Shown: positions 24,696 through 36,618 of the stretch, one piece after another
Layout: the number at the start of each line of letters is the position of its first letter
Numbering within the stretch: the stretch's first letter is position 1
NCBI GenBank assembly: GCA_025890175.1
Contig: JANPYM010000011.1
Span: 1,530,299-1,594,298, forward strand
Source of the DNA: Ciborinia camelliae
Lineage: Eukaryota; Ascomycota; Leotiomycetes; Helotiales; Sclerotiniaceae
DNA: 64,000 nt
Direction: 5' to 3'
The notes under the pieces: model-generated
Database searches by the model: none
Seen by the model: the letters and a program-made list of their open reading frames with translations, nothing else
Told to the model about the DNA's origin: nothing
Made by a program: the position numbers and the translations under genes

Positions 24696-25164
24696 GAATA
24701 ATATTTTCTCATCACATATTTGGTTTGCATTTCAATTAGCGTTTTCAACAAGTTAGTTAATATGAGGGGGCTAAAAACACATTCAACGTGTTAGGGTTGC
24801 ATTTTCAACAAAAAGGCGTTTTACATAGATATATGACTGGCTGATAAAATGCCATAGAGGATATGGAGATATCCTTCATGATTAACTCATGATATAAATA
24901 AAGTTTACAGTGGTTAACATTTGTTACCCTATTTCCGATTTCATCGTGTCCATTATGATTTTGCTCACCTTGTGCGACAATGAAATGTAGCTTGCCCTTG
25001 TTTTTTAAACTTCCCAATCAAAGTAAACATTTGAGGTCTTGACGCTGAAATAGATGGAATGAAAAGAGTCCAGATTTGAGTTGGGGAAAACATTCAGGAA
25101 GGAACTGTGAGGTCAATATTTTGAATGTTATACACTATGGTCTGCGCTCTAATTAATATCTATG
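24696..25164. other. Convergent 3' intergenic region
   Basis: It holds the 3' ends of the C1-THF synthase gene and the minus-strand transporter. No gene or repeat is evident. Confidence 0.5.
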
Positions 25165-26899
25165 CTACCAGTCACATCGAGTTACACCACCCTCATTCCT
25201 AATCATCTTCTGTGAAGCTTGGAAAAGACTAATTGCCATAACTGCTCCACCAAACGCCACACATGCGCCTGCCATCCATGTTCTCCAAGTTCTTCTCGTT
25301 AACTTTATATAGCACAATGGTGGTAATATATATGCTAAAGCACACGCACTCGTCGCGCCAATCAACTCAAACACCGCCCCAAGATCACACGTCACCAGGC
25401 TCAACATCATCGCGCTAATCACTAGGGATGAAGTAAAAATAATATGCAAATGCATGTTGAACGGTTCTCCAGGAAACCAATAGTTAAACATTACTTCTCG
25501 ACAGACGAAAGCTTCGAGGGGGAGGGTCGTAAGCATGTTGAGGCCGAAACAGAGACGAGCGAGGTTTACGAGGGGTGAGGCGGGGAAATTGTTGAGGACG
25601 TTGCCGAGGGTTTTGGAACCGAAGGTTAGGAAACCGGAGAGGGCCATTAGGAGACAGGCGACCATGGAGATGGAGGTGCTGTAGTGGGTCACGGTGGCGA
25701 ATCGGTCAATGGTGGGTGTTTGGAGAGAGCCATAGATTAGGAGGGAGTTGTGGTGGCAGACGAAGGCTGGGGTTGGGGGTTTAGTTGAATTGGCGAAAGA
25801 TGGAAAGGGGGTGGGGGACTAACCGAATGAGATTACGCCAATGGCTTGGAATACGCCGTCATTGATGGTGAGAAGGGGCGTGGTGAACTCCCCCCTGTCT
25901 TCTTTGGGTACCACAAACCCTTGTGTTACAACCGTGAATAGGATGATCATCATACTGATCAATGCCAAGGTGCTCGCTTTCGCCAACTGTTCCACGTTAG
26001 TACATTCCCCAACACCCAACTTCTCCAAAACGTACCTTGGCAATATCCCGATATAAACTCAAAGGATAACTTATTCCCAACACAAAAACCACAATGACAG
26101 CCCTCCTATTCGCAAGCAATCCCAACACCGGCACATCCCTCAATCCCGGGAAAACCGCAGCCAAAACATGCGGAATCGAATCTCCCACAATAATGCAAAA
26201 AGCTATCATCCCCCCAAAAGCAAAAGCCCATTGCGCAACACTAATCGCAATCAGTCCCGTCTTCCCAAAACAGAACTCCACGGTCCCCTGAAAACTATCT
26301 CTCCCACTCAATTTGGAATTGATGACAATAAGTCGAATGGTCCAATCCACCGTTATCGTAAGCGCAATCAGAAGAATAACTCCAGTCAACAGTCCAGCTT
26401 GTCGAAACGCATAGGGTTGTCCGATGATCCCGGCTCCGATGATACTATTCGCCATATTCATAAAGGCATTGCGCAGATTGGATTTGGGACGGGATCGCTC
26501 GCGTTCCGCCCAGGTATGTACATCTTCGTCGTCGAACCAGGGACTGGAGGCGACGGTTACCGAGGGAGCTTCGATTCCTGTGAGGAGTGGTGTGAAGGGT
26601 TGGGTTCGAGATGAGGGGTGGGCATGTGGTGATTCATCATCGTATGCCGGCGGTGTTTCCCCATTCCTCGTATTCGATTCGCCATTTGAAGAAGAGGGTA
26701 AATCGAATCGTACTCGATTGGGGGTTCGTGGTGTACGTGCTTGATTATGTCCTTGTTCTTGTCCTTGTCCAGAATGGACTATGATATCCTCATCTTCACT
26801 TCCGGTTTCTGCTGCGAGAAGTCCGATGTCTTCTTCAGTATTCCGATTGGATTGGTTTTCGCCATTTCTGCGATTATTGTGCGATTTGGCTCTTGCCAT
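25165..26899 (-). CDS. Vacuolar-type neutral amino acid transporter (AAAP/SLC38, Avt-like)
   Basis: A member of the amino acid/auxin permease family, closest in style to the Avt5-Avt7 proteins that export amino acids from the vacuole. Exons are 26036-26899, 25824-25986 and 25165-25766, giving 542 residues. I start at ATG 26899 (GCAAAGATGGCA); the frame runs further up without a better ATG. A long Asn/Ser/Asp-rich cytosolic N-terminus (~165 residues, with an EEDIGLLA acidic di-leucine-like element often used for vacuolar sorting) precedes about eleven membrane helices. The first helix carries the family signature NMANSIIGAGIIGQPYA. The first intron contains TACTAAC. The substrate is inferred from family only. 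Confidence 0.9.
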
Positions 26900-28547
26900 C
26901 TTTGCTATCGTGGTAGCATGTTGCGAGGAGCTTGGGGATAGGAGGATTCGATGGTCTGGCCAGGATGTAACTGGTCGGCTTCGGTCCAACGCGGCCGCAA
27001 TGCCGCAATGCCGCAATCCCGCATGCGCATTTTAGCACTTTCTATAAATAAATCTTCACATTTTTGTATGAAGTGTGAACGACCAATTCATTCATTGTCC
27101 ATCATTCATCAGCCTTCAAAATTGTATATAGTGTTTTACCAAACTCTCGAAAATCTTTTGTCAATTGCTATATACTTTACTTATGGTTTGTATGAAGTTG
27201 TATGCTATACGAATTTAAGTCAAACTCGATTATTACGGACTGTCATGCGAAAAGTACTCTTGAGGGAAAATCACACTCTGAAATCATCAACGTTGCAGTT
27301 TGGTCAGTTCTATCGGAGAATGCCTCCCTTGGGCCATATTTCCGCAGTACGCCAATATTCAAAAAATCCTGAGAGAGAACTTCATACTATAATTCAATGG
27401 CTGCGGTTTGCACTTGCGTCTTTATTCCGCGGCTCGATAAGACGTCGCCAAGATGAAGAGTTTAAATCAAAAATTAAGACAGGGGGTGAAAGTGATCCCA
27501 ATCATTCAAGGTATGTAGAGAATTAAGATTCTATTTCAAAGGTTTTTGCTACAGTTATTGGTATTTCGAACTACACAGTATGATTTATGCGAGCTAGGCT
27601 CTTAACATCAATGTCTTGCTTTCAGTGTTGCATTCCTTCTTGCTGAATACACGATCCTTGCTGCGGCGTAGGAACTGCGGTCAGGCTGTCATTGACCAAG
27701 CTTCCTATTTGGGTCGCCGAAGATCAGTTCTATCAACTTTACTTAATCTTGAAGTGGATAGTAATAATCACGCAAATGTTTACTTTTTGCTGCCTACTGG
27801 TCGAAATCAGATAGGCGGCAAACGCGCATCCTCCGTTGTGCGAGGCATAGATGAGCTACATTAAGTCATTGTTAAGCGGCAAACGACTGTAGATATTTCC
27901 CCTCAAAAGGAAAAATCATATGATTTGAAAGGGTAGCTGCAATCGAATCAATGAGGGCCAGCAACCCGTTTCCCCCTCGCACCGCCTTCCGTTCGACCGT
28001 CAAGCAAGACTCCGAAGGGAATTTCCATACGATTTCGTCGGAATCGTGCATAAAATACATTGTAGGCCCGAGTGATCTTTTGATTCTTTCATGGTATGAA
28101 AAGACAGGGGCTGCGGGTCGTAAGTTTTGCCGAAACTGCCTCGAGCGGCGTAGACCAACATTGAAGCAGCCTACCGTTCGAAGGATTGCAACGTGCCTCT
28201 GCCAGGCAAACATGTTGCAGATGGAAAGTTACCCTTCAGAAGAATGCGAGTCTAATAGAACCAAATCTACATAAATGTATGTTTGTTCGCCCATTGAATA
28301 CTTCTGGTTGTATGTTTCTACCACTTCTTCCCATCCTCCACAAACACATCCCTAAAATCAGCTTGGAAATCATTTACAGACTTTTATCCATTTCGGGTTA
28401 GTTCATCACCTTTCCTTCGCGTGGACATTGGGCTACTTCAAAGGCCCAAACCTCCCTTCCGTTGATAGGTCATTGTTGCTGACAGAATATCTATCTAGTC
28501 CAATTGGAAAGACCAATCCTGGAACGTCTAGCACACTTTATACAATC
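26900..28547. other. Intergenic region with weak coding signals
   Basis: Apart from the possible small spliced gene at 27245-27671, I see only unsupported open frames, such as the 107-codon ATG frame 27951-28274 with a Cys-rich FCRNCLERR stretch. The region separates a minus-strand and a plus-strand gene and should hold both promoters. Confidence 0.45.
27245..27671 (+). CDS. Possible small spliced gene, unknown function
   Basis: A tentative model: exon 27245-27510, intron 27511-27625 (GTATGT donor, CTTGCTTTCAG acceptor), exon 27626-27671, giving 103 residues. The N-terminal half is rich in Arg, Ser and Gln with few acids, which could be a mitochondrial leader. No domain is recognised. The only real support is the good splice-site pair joined in phase; it may be a chance arrangement. 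Confidence 0.25.
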
Positions 28548-29354
28548 ATGGATAGTATCGGGACTCTTGTCGCAGGGGTCCAAAACATGGTTGTTGGCAC
28601 TGTCCCCGCAATTGATCTCACCGATACTCCCGAGGCGATCATCGAACTCATCGACTCACTGGCTCTCGGTGATCTCCCCACTTCTCCCCCTTCTGTCTAT
28701 ATCGACATCGAGGGCATCGACATCGGACGTGGAGGCTCGGTATCAATCCTCCAAGTCTATATCTTACCAACCGAGAAGTCGTATCTCGTGGATGTTCATA
28801 AACTTGGGAAACAAGCATTTTCCACTCCAAACGCATCTGGCCTCACTTTGAAATCTATCCTGGAATCTCAGCTCATTCCAAAGATTATTTTCGACGTCCG
28901 AAATGACTCCGACGCTCTTTATAGCCACTTTGGTGTCAAGCTCGGAGGAGTTACTGATCTCCAACTTATGGAATTCGCCACTCGTTCTGGCCACCGACGA
29001 TTTTTGTGTGGCCTTGCAAAATGTATGGACCGGGATCTTGTGCAAACTCCCAAAGAGCTCAAAGTTAGAGGCGCCATCAAAAAACGTGGAAAGGAACTCT
29101 TCGCACCGGAATTTGGGGGTAGATATGAAGTCTTCAATGATAGACCTCTAGACCAAGCAATCGTGGATTATTGTATCCAGGACGTTCAACTCATGCCCCA
29201 GCTCTGGCAGATTTACAACGCAAGACTTAGTAAGCTTCCTACAAAGTGGACTACTAAGGTTGTGGAAGAAACAAAGGCTAGAGTTTTGTTGTCACAGAGT
29301 CCGGGGTACAATGGGAAAGGTCAACATATGGCAAGAGGTCCGCACGGATGGTAG
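28548..29354 (+). CDS. DEDDy 3'-5' exonuclease domain protein, 268 aa
   Basis: An RNase D/WRN-type 3'-5' exonuclease fold. I start at ATG 28548; the upstream part of the frame has no ATG. The three exonuclease motifs are in order: YIDIEG (Exo I, Asp and Glu), FDVRNDSDALY (Exo II, Asp) and VDYCIQDVQLM (Exo III, Tyr-x3-Asp), so the metal-binding DEDD residues plus the Tyr are all present and the enzyme should be active. There is no HRDC or helicase domain. Related fungal proteins are usually uncharacterised; structured RNA is a plausible substrate, but this is inference. The protein is intronless and ends in a basic Gly-rich tail. Confidence 0.88.
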   Translation: MDSIGTLVAGVQNMVVGTVPAIDLTDTPEAIIELIDSLALGDLPTSPPSVYIDIEGIDIGRGGSVSILQVYILPTEKSYLVDVHKLGKQAFSTPNASGLTLKSILESQLIPKIIFDVRNDSDALYSHFGVKLGGVTDLQLMEFATRSGHRRFLCGLAKCMDRDLVQTPKELKVRGAIKKRGKELFAPEFGGRYEVFNDRPLDQAIVDYCIQDVQLMPQLWQIYNARLSKLPTKWTTKVVEETKARVLLSQSPGYNGKGQHMARGPHGW

Positions 29355-30063
29355 AGCATATGGGTGGTTGAACTCTTGTATTGACAATTTGTATGCCTAA
29401 CAGATTTTAAGTCGCCTCGGTTGGACAAAATCCCGCCTGCTGTTTCGTTATTTTCTGACTACCTACTGGGACAGTGGCTTTTCATGTTTGAGATTAATCT
29501 AGACATCATGCGTAACTTTTTCTCGGATATTTTATGTACCTTTTCTAATGGACTGGAGAAATGGACGAGGTAGATCATTTGTTGAAGCTTGGAGTCAATT
29601 TTCCATGGAGTTGTCGTCTAGGTCTCTTTTGTGTTCGCAAGTGATGACAAATATTCAAATAAAGATGTCGAATCTGTATTCCTACAATACCACTGGGCTT
29701 GTGACTGCCACACTAGAATATTGCATGTTTACAGCAGTTGAATGTTGCGTGTAGTCACGATTGCCATCTGATTTTCTTCATAGTGTTTTTTGAGATGATG
29801 ATCGCAATCATAATTTAGTTATAAGGTTCCTAAACTAGAAGGAGTTTTCCTGACAACTTGCATGCGCATTTTCCTTTTCGTTCCTTCCTCGTTCTACCTT
29901 CTAAAATGATAGGCGCATGATACATAATAGTCAACCACAATCCACTTCTCTTCTCGGGACTCATCCACAACAACAAAAGAGGGTACAATTTCTGGATTAC
30001 CATCAATTTTTGGTTTCATTAAATTAGTTGATATCCCATCTCGCCCATGTGGGCTGGGTAAAG
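29355..30063. other. Intergenic, no gene seen
   Basis: It holds the 3' UTR of the exonuclease gene and the promoter of the next gene. Short open frames have no support. Confidence 0.5.
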
Positions 30064-33000
30064 ATGGGTTCCTCCAATTGTTGCACCAGTCGTCAACCGC
30101 CATCCCCAGATGCAGTATCTCCTCGTCCTATTCGATCACCATCACTTACACCGGCAAATACTCTTAGAAAGTCTCCAAGGAAAGTATCAAATTTGATGAT
30201 CGGGGAGCTACAAACGCAGGTTCCAACATGGAGCTCGGCTACAAAAACAGAAGATGAAACAGAAATAAGAGCCATTTTTGAAGGACAATGCTTTCCTAAC
30301 AGCGACAAAGAGAACTCAATAGTGGCAGCGGACGAAGAGGATAGTGATGGAGAAAATGAAGACAAAATACAGCAGGAGGTTAAACCAATGCTCAGTTCCA
30401 CCACGCTGAAATCCGTTAAAAGCCGTCTAAAGAAGACGTTTTCTCGCGAATCTGGAATCACAAAGAAGAACGATAAAAGAAGAAGTATAGGGACAAGTGA
30501 AGAAGAGGTAGAGAGAAGAAAAGAACTAAGAAGATTAAGGCAGAAGAGAATTGAGGAGGAATTGAGTTACGATGATGGATATGACGAGGATGCTCAATCG
30601 ATGAGTACAGTTGATTGTCCTGCTATTCGGGTTGTTGATAAAGGTAAGAAGAGACAGTCGATTTTGCCAGAGGATAGTGGGAATTTTCCGGTCTTCAGAA
30701 AGTAAGTACTGTCTCTCTTTGAAGTTTGGCCAAGGGTCATAAATTTAATTGAATTTTATAGGCAGAGTTCATCCTTCGGGTCAGAGGAGATTGGTAATGG
30801 CAGTAGGATCTCGCTCTCTACCAGCAATATTGATAATACGACCAAGACGCCACTATCGACTACCAAGCTTGATAATGCCAGCAAGGTATCTCTTTTGGTC
30901 CCGGCCGATCGTGTAAAATCCCGAACATACCTAGATACCGCTGAGCCCGACACCACGCTTCTCAAACCTAGCAACACTCCACCACGAAGATACAGCTCAC
31001 CTGGTCCTTGTCCCACGCCTAGTGAAATCAATTTTCTTCAACCTGGGATTCATCGACCTAGAAGAACAGAAAGTGAAGTTTGTCATATGCCTTCACCTGT
31101 AATTAAGGCCCAAAGATTGTCGAGTTTTGCTGTGCCCGACTCAAACTCAACTTCGAGTTGGCGGTTATCATATACTTCACATAAAAGCAATCGTGGAACA
31201 CATCTTCGGAGGCTGAGCCAACAATTCGAGGCACCGATTTTGTCGGCCACAGATGTTGCTAACGTAGGAACTCAAACACTGCCACGTTTGCTCAAAACTC
31301 GTGGGCTTAGAACATCCTCCCAGGCTATCACTACATCGGAAAGCGGTACTGTTCATAAAGAGCCATTGCCTATGCGCCCTCCGCGTTCAGATACTGGATT
31401 TGGTGGTGTTGATGGCAGTGGCAGTTTTTCAAATGTTCATCTGCAGGATATGGATATCTCTAAACGTCTTCTTCAGAGCTCCTGCTCGTCCCCACAACTA
31501 GTTAGCTGGGAGAAACATCATGGTGAGTCTTCAATCATTAGTGCCGCGGAACAAAGTCGTGCGAGATATATGCGAAATCCTTCGGATACGGTCTCAATTC
31601 CCTCATGTCCATCAATTTCTTTGAGTGAGCTTGCTCCACCCAATTTGGGAAAGATACCACACGATGGTACATCTTCTTTTTATCCTTCTGTGGCAAATAG
31701 CATTCAACCTTCACCAGATTGTTCACGCTTAGAATTGTTATCTTTGGCATCGGGAAACAGAAGCATTCTTGCAATGGCAGAGTCACAAGGTATGAACCCT
31801 GAGCCATTAGTTTAGAAGACTAATTAATCTTTGCAGCAATTGACCAAATTACCACCCCTCTTCGTTCGCCAGTTATGCTAGCAGCAACAGGAGCCGACAC
31901 CCCGACCACAGTCAACATATCTCTGACTAGCCTCAATGCTCCCTTGTGCAGATATTCCGCACGACAAATTGATGAAAGCTCACTTTTTGCTTCTGAGACT
32001 ACGAGCTTCCGAGAGCGAGAGCTAGAATTAAGTCATATCCAAGCACGTTTTGCATCATCCAATCTAAGCCGACCTCCAAGCACACCCATATCAAGCAAGT
32101 TTCGCGAAGAATTTGATATTTCCCTTACTCCTCAACCTAAATCTCCCTTTCAGAAGCTTGTAAGGGCTTGCTCATCGAAAAGAAATCGCAAAGATGCGGA
32201 AGATGGTATGCTACTTGTTGCTCCACCGCACAGATCGGGATTTGGGTATCGGTTCTCTTCTACTCCTACAACTTTAGGGAGAAATAGCTCCGCCCGTAAT
32301 TCTACACCCACCAAGAGCTTTACTGACAGACAGCGAAATCCTTCCGTAGATGAATTGGTCGACACCCCGGTAAAAGGTAGATTCTCTGCGTTTCGCAGGA
32401 TCAAACGGCTTGCGAGTATGGGTGGATATGATGGTCCCCCGGATGATGACCGGACGAGTAGAGCTCATTCAGGAGCCGGTCGGAGACCATCAGCATTAGA
32501 CTCTAGGTTGGGTTTGGGTGCCGATATGACGGCCGGCGAGGCTCAGCGCAAAATCTCTGTGCCATATATCAAATTGTCGACTCCTCAAGCACCCCATATC
32601 AACACACCAGACACTCACGCTACAGATAATCATCTACCTGGTTCCCTGGCTCGCATGGGCACATCTATACATTTTGACTTGCCCGATAACCCGCTGGCTC
32701 GTATCGGCACATCCATGCATATTGACTTGCATACTCCGCATATCGATATGCCAACCCCTCACATGCCTCACATTCCCCATATCAATGTGGGCCATCATGA
32801 TGAAGATTCTGCTCCAAAAGAGAAGAAGGGCCCTAAGGCTACACCTGCTATCGTCCCAATCGCTCCACCAAAATCAAAGGTTCAAAAGTCTCCCAATGGT
32901 CCTCAAGCGGGAGCCCCAGAGTGGAGAGGACCTCGAGCACGAAAGAAATCTGGAACTAGAGAGGATAATAGGAGAAAAATGGACACAAGTCAAGATGATT

Positions 33001-34427
33001 CCGCTGCAGTTTGGATGAAGGCGGTGAAAGGCGCTGTTAATGATAAATCTAAAGCTCGTAAAGACAACCAAGATGGAGATGATATCTTTGGGGATTGGGA
33101 GGCAGAATTGGCTGGAGTTGCATCGAAATCCAAATATGAAAGTCGAAAGTTTGGCTCGAGGGGTAAACCAAAAATTCATCACATTGAACAATTTCCGCCA
33201 GCTTGGTGTAGGTTTCCGAGTCATGATAGGAATGCTAGAGGTCATGAAAGTGCGGGGCTAGAAGCAGCAGTTGACGCGAAGGATTTTGCTGCGCTAAAAG
33301 TAGGGACTGAAGTGTTGGGGAGCACGGAACATTCTTTTGGTACGAAAAGGAGAAGGAGACCGGGTATGTATGCTAAGAATAATAGCGATCCTAGTTCTGC
33401 TCAAGTTATATCGGATGAGGAGCTGGATGCCATCGAAGCTGCAGAACCGTGGTTAAAGCGTTGGAGTCAGAAGATCAAAATTGCTTGGATGGATTATAGA
33501 ATTGAAGATGGACTCAAGAAACATGCATTTCATTCGGGTAGTTTGGGTAGAAGAGGCTCAATGACTATGGATGGGAAGGTACCATTCCCGGAATTAGAAT
33601 TGTTGCCCATGAGAGCACCGCCTCCACCAAGTGAAGTGGTGGATGATGAAGCAGATGATCTTGAACAAGAGAGAAAGAGAGTGGAGGAGATCAACAAGGC
33701 GAAGATCAAGCCACATTATGAGGCGGCGGATTTGACGCAGAGCAAAGGGGGCATGGGTGATTTGTTGGATATCTTTAGTACAGGGCCTGAGGAACCAGCG
33801 GAACCGAAAATGCCTGTTAAGAAGAAAGGTCCTAGAGCGAAGAAAGTCAAGGATCCTTATGCAATGGATGATGATGATTTGGGTGGTGGTGGAGGAGGAG
33901 CAGGAGGTAAAGGTGATGAAGACGAGATGCCGATGAAAAAGGGGAAGAAGGTTAAGGATCCTTACGCAATTGATGAGGATGATGACGAAGATATGCCTCC
34001 TGTCCCCAAGAAAAAGGGAAAAGCAAAGGACCCATATGCTATCGATGATGATATGGACGGCTCATCGGATTTTGGGTCTGAGGATGAGTTGGGCAGGATT
34101 GATCAAATCGTCATGAAAGAAGTTTTGAGCGATGATGATGACACTCTTGATCATGCGCGATTTGAGGACTCGATGGTCAGTTTTCGTGATCCGGAATTCT
34201 ATCGGGATTGTTTGGTTATGCCAAAAGAACCGAGTCCTGTACACGTCAAAGAATGTTCTGTGCTCTCGAGCCATGGGATCATTGAGGAGGAAATTGAGGA
34301 TCCGTCTGGGAATGGGGCGGGGATTCGAGTACAAGTTCAAGAAATCAGTGAGGGGTCATTAAACAGATGGAGAAATTCAGAACATGGAATGGAAAGGATT
34401 GGGAGAGGGAAATGGGAGGGTTCTTGA
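30064..34427 (+). CDS. Very large, mostly disordered protein, 1418 aa
   Basis: Exons 30064-30701, 30762-31789 and 31837-34427 join in phase. The first ATG in frame is 30064; the N-terminus MGSSNCC has Gly2 and two Cys, possibly an acylation (membrane) signal, although Ser/Thr is missing at position 6. Most of the chain is Ser/Pro/Arg-rich and looks disordered, with many SP/TP sites. Three islands stand out: a His/Pro-rich stretch with a duplicated LAR(M/I)GTS unit (32646-32740), a conserved-looking globular piece around PPAWCRFPSHDR and EPWLKRWSQKIKIAWMDYR (33190-33540), and three KDPYA(M/I)D repeats followed by Asp runs (33840-34060). I recognise no catalytic domain; a scaffold or cell-cortex role is only a guess. 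The 3' end is uncertain: a plausible coding frame continues in another phase to 34756. Confidence 0.75.
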
Positions 34428-34756
34428 GGAGAAGAGATACAAGTGTTGGGAAAGATAGTGTGAGGAGTGGGAGGTCAGGATGGAGTACGGGTAGCCACGG
34501 AACGGTCAATAGTGTTGGGGTGGAGGTTAAGAGGTTGGAGGATTTGGAGAGGGAGAGAGATAAATTGAGGAGGAGTGGGGGGCATTTGACTGGGGGTGTG
34601 CCAAAGAGGGTTGGAGGAAGAGGTAGACAGAAGGAGAGAGAACATGGGAGGAGTGTTAGTTTGGGGGTTAATATTCAGGGGCTCAAGTTTGAGGGTTATG
34701 AGGGACTAGCGGGTGAGGTGAGAGGTAGGAGGTTGACATTTGGGGGTGGAAGGTAA
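34367..34756 (+). CDS. Frame-shifted continuation of the preceding gene (possible last exon)
   Basis: The frame used up to 34427 ends in WRNSEHGMERIGRGKWEGS, while another frame opens at 34352 and runs 129 codons from ATG 34367 to 34756, with a basic, Gly/Arg-rich but protein-like sequence (SVSLGVNIQGLKFEGYEG, LAGEVRGRRLTF). An AAACAG acceptor-like site ends at 34366. Donors that keep phase exist at 34176 (GTCAGT) and 34239 (GTACAC); the nearest one, at 34329, would give an intron of only 38 bp. Either an intron or a frameshift could join it to the main gene. Confidence 0.4.
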   Translation: MEKFRTWNGKDWEREMGGFLRRRDTSVGKDSVRSGRSGWSTGSHGTVNSVGVEVKRLEDLERERDKLRRSGGHLTGGVPKRVGGRGRQKEREHGRSVSLGVNIQGLKFEGYEGLAGEVRGRRLTFGGGR

Positions 34757-36022
34757 GGGTTTGGCCGAATGGATAGGGTGGAATTAAGTAAAGTGAAAGC
34801 AATAAGGGGTCTGAGCTGGCCTTCATTTTTGAAGGATGAATTGAGAGGGAAGGTTTTCGCTCGTATGTTTTGGGGAACCGGAATTGACGGTCATTCTCAC
34901 GGTGCTTGAGTAAAGTTATGACTATTAGGCTGGCCGTGGGCGGTCATTGTATTGATGTATTCATTTGTCAGACTGGGTATGGACCATGCATTAATGATGA
35001 TTGATATTGGTTTTTAGGAGGGCGGGGATAAAAATTGGTATATCGAGCTTTGAGGCGCGAATTCAAGAAAAGGGGGAGGGGGAGGGGGAAGTTCACTACT
35101 GGGAAGTTGGGCAGAAATTGTGGCGTTTGTATTGTTTTGTTATACTCATGCTGTTGTTGTACTTACAATCCAGAAAAGAAAAGACTAAGGTACCTAAATA
35201 GATAGATACTTGAATGATATGCTTTGCTATACTATACTATTATACTATACTACTATACTATACTATGTTCATACATGAGGTATTGAAACTGTTGATTTTA
35301 ATTTTTCTGTAGGGTCCTGTGGAGTTGATGGGTATATATACATACTTTGGATATATATATATATATATATACAAGTAGATGGTCGATTAAATAGATCACT
35401 TTTGCATACAATACCCATACCCATACCTAGGTATTCTCTAAGGTTACTGTACCTATTAGTTCCCCCAGATATTTCTGAGAACTAGTAGGATATCCTTACT
35501 TATTTATACGCATAACTCTTTATAACCTTTCTAATCATGATTCATCATCGAATCGAAGGTAGGTAGGTAGGTAGGTAGGTAGGTAGGTATTGGCAGGTGA
35601 GAATTACGAGCTACTTACTATCTAGGAGATGCGATTTTTTTAGTAGCGTTTGATGATTTGGTATGGTACTCGAGTGTAGATGGATGGATAGATGGATAGA
35701 TAGGTAGGTATCTATCTTCTAATAGAGAGTGGGTACTACTGTATTGTACAATACAATACAATACATACAATACATTCCCTACGTAGAGTAGAGTAGAGTA
35801 GATCTCCCACTCACAAATTCCCAAGTTCCTAGCTAACCCAAGGTACTCCAGTCAGTCAGTCAATCATGATGCCCCTCCCTTCCACCCTTCCACCCTCCCA
35901 CTCCACTTCCTCAATTATTTTGTTTTTCCCCCGGGACCACCCTCCATCTCCACTCCTCGACTCCTCCACCCTTCATAATCCTCTCTGCCCACCTCATACC
36001 TCTATACAAAAAGTAAAAATTC
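34757..36022. repeat. Intergenic region rich in microsatellites
   Basis: No gene is seen. It contains TATACTATAC-type repeats (35225-35275), an (AT)n run (35350-35371), (AGGT)n at 35557-35590, (GATA)n-like DNA near 35680-35710 and AATAC repeats near 35745-35775. The last 200 bp upstream of the tRNA are C/T-rich. Confidence 0.75.
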
Positions 36023-36094
36023 GGGCTTGTGGTTTAGTGGTATAATGTTCCCTTAGCATGGGAGAGGTCCGGCGTTCGATTCGCCGCTAGTCCA
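36023..36094 (+). tRNA. tRNA-Ala (anticodon AGC)
   Basis: A 72-base cloverleaf without an intron. The acceptor stem GGGCTTG/CTAGTCC keeps G3-U70, the alanine identity pair, and has a mismatch at the sixth pair, as the classic yeast tRNA-Ala does. The anticodon arm TTCCC-TTAGCAT-GGGAG places AGC at positions 34-36 (A34 becomes inosine). The T arm CGGCG-TTCGATT-CGCCG is perfect and contains the B box GTTCGATTC. The A box is GGTTTAGTGGT. A TTTT terminator follows at once (36095-36098); CCA is not encoded. Confidence 0.96.
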
Positions 36095-36618
36095 TTTTCT
36101 CATATTTCTTCACATCACTCATGACATGGAGGAGAAGATTCTTTTTGTGAATTTTATTCTAATTTTTTGTTTTTTTTGGGGGTGGGGGGATTTTCTATTT
36201 ACATGAGCTCTGCGGACAAGAAAGTATCTAGGCTAGGTATTATGATCTATCTATAACATTATATTCATTATCATTATCATTACCTACCTAGGTATCAATA
36301 TGAATTTTTACTTTTTCGGGTACCGTGCAATTTTTTCTAAAATGTGGATTCATTTGGTGGAGCTTGAATTTCGCCTAAGAAATTCGGGAAATATGACTAG
36401 ATCAGGGGTATTTCCTTAGGCCTTTAGTTGTAGTTCTTAACGTTGCATTTGTAACAAGTAATCACTATTAAATTGGAGATTCATTTTGTTATACACCCTT
36501 CTATCTTTTAAAACAATCATGCAACACGAACGCCGAAGGTAAAGAAGACCATGTATCGCTTTTATTCCACGCACAACTATTTACAATCGGGTTCTTCAAA
36601 AAAAATCAAAAAATCGAG
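36095..36618. other. Intergenic, no gene seen
   Basis: It lies between the tRNA and the 3' end of the minus-strand chorismate synthase. Only short homopolymer runs are notable (a T run and a GGGGTGGGG patch near 36165-36190). Confidence 0.5.

Noticed and set aside
26899..27016. Upstream extension of the amino acid transporter start
   Set aside because: The frame is open but starts only with TTG; ATG 26899 is the first ATG in good context.
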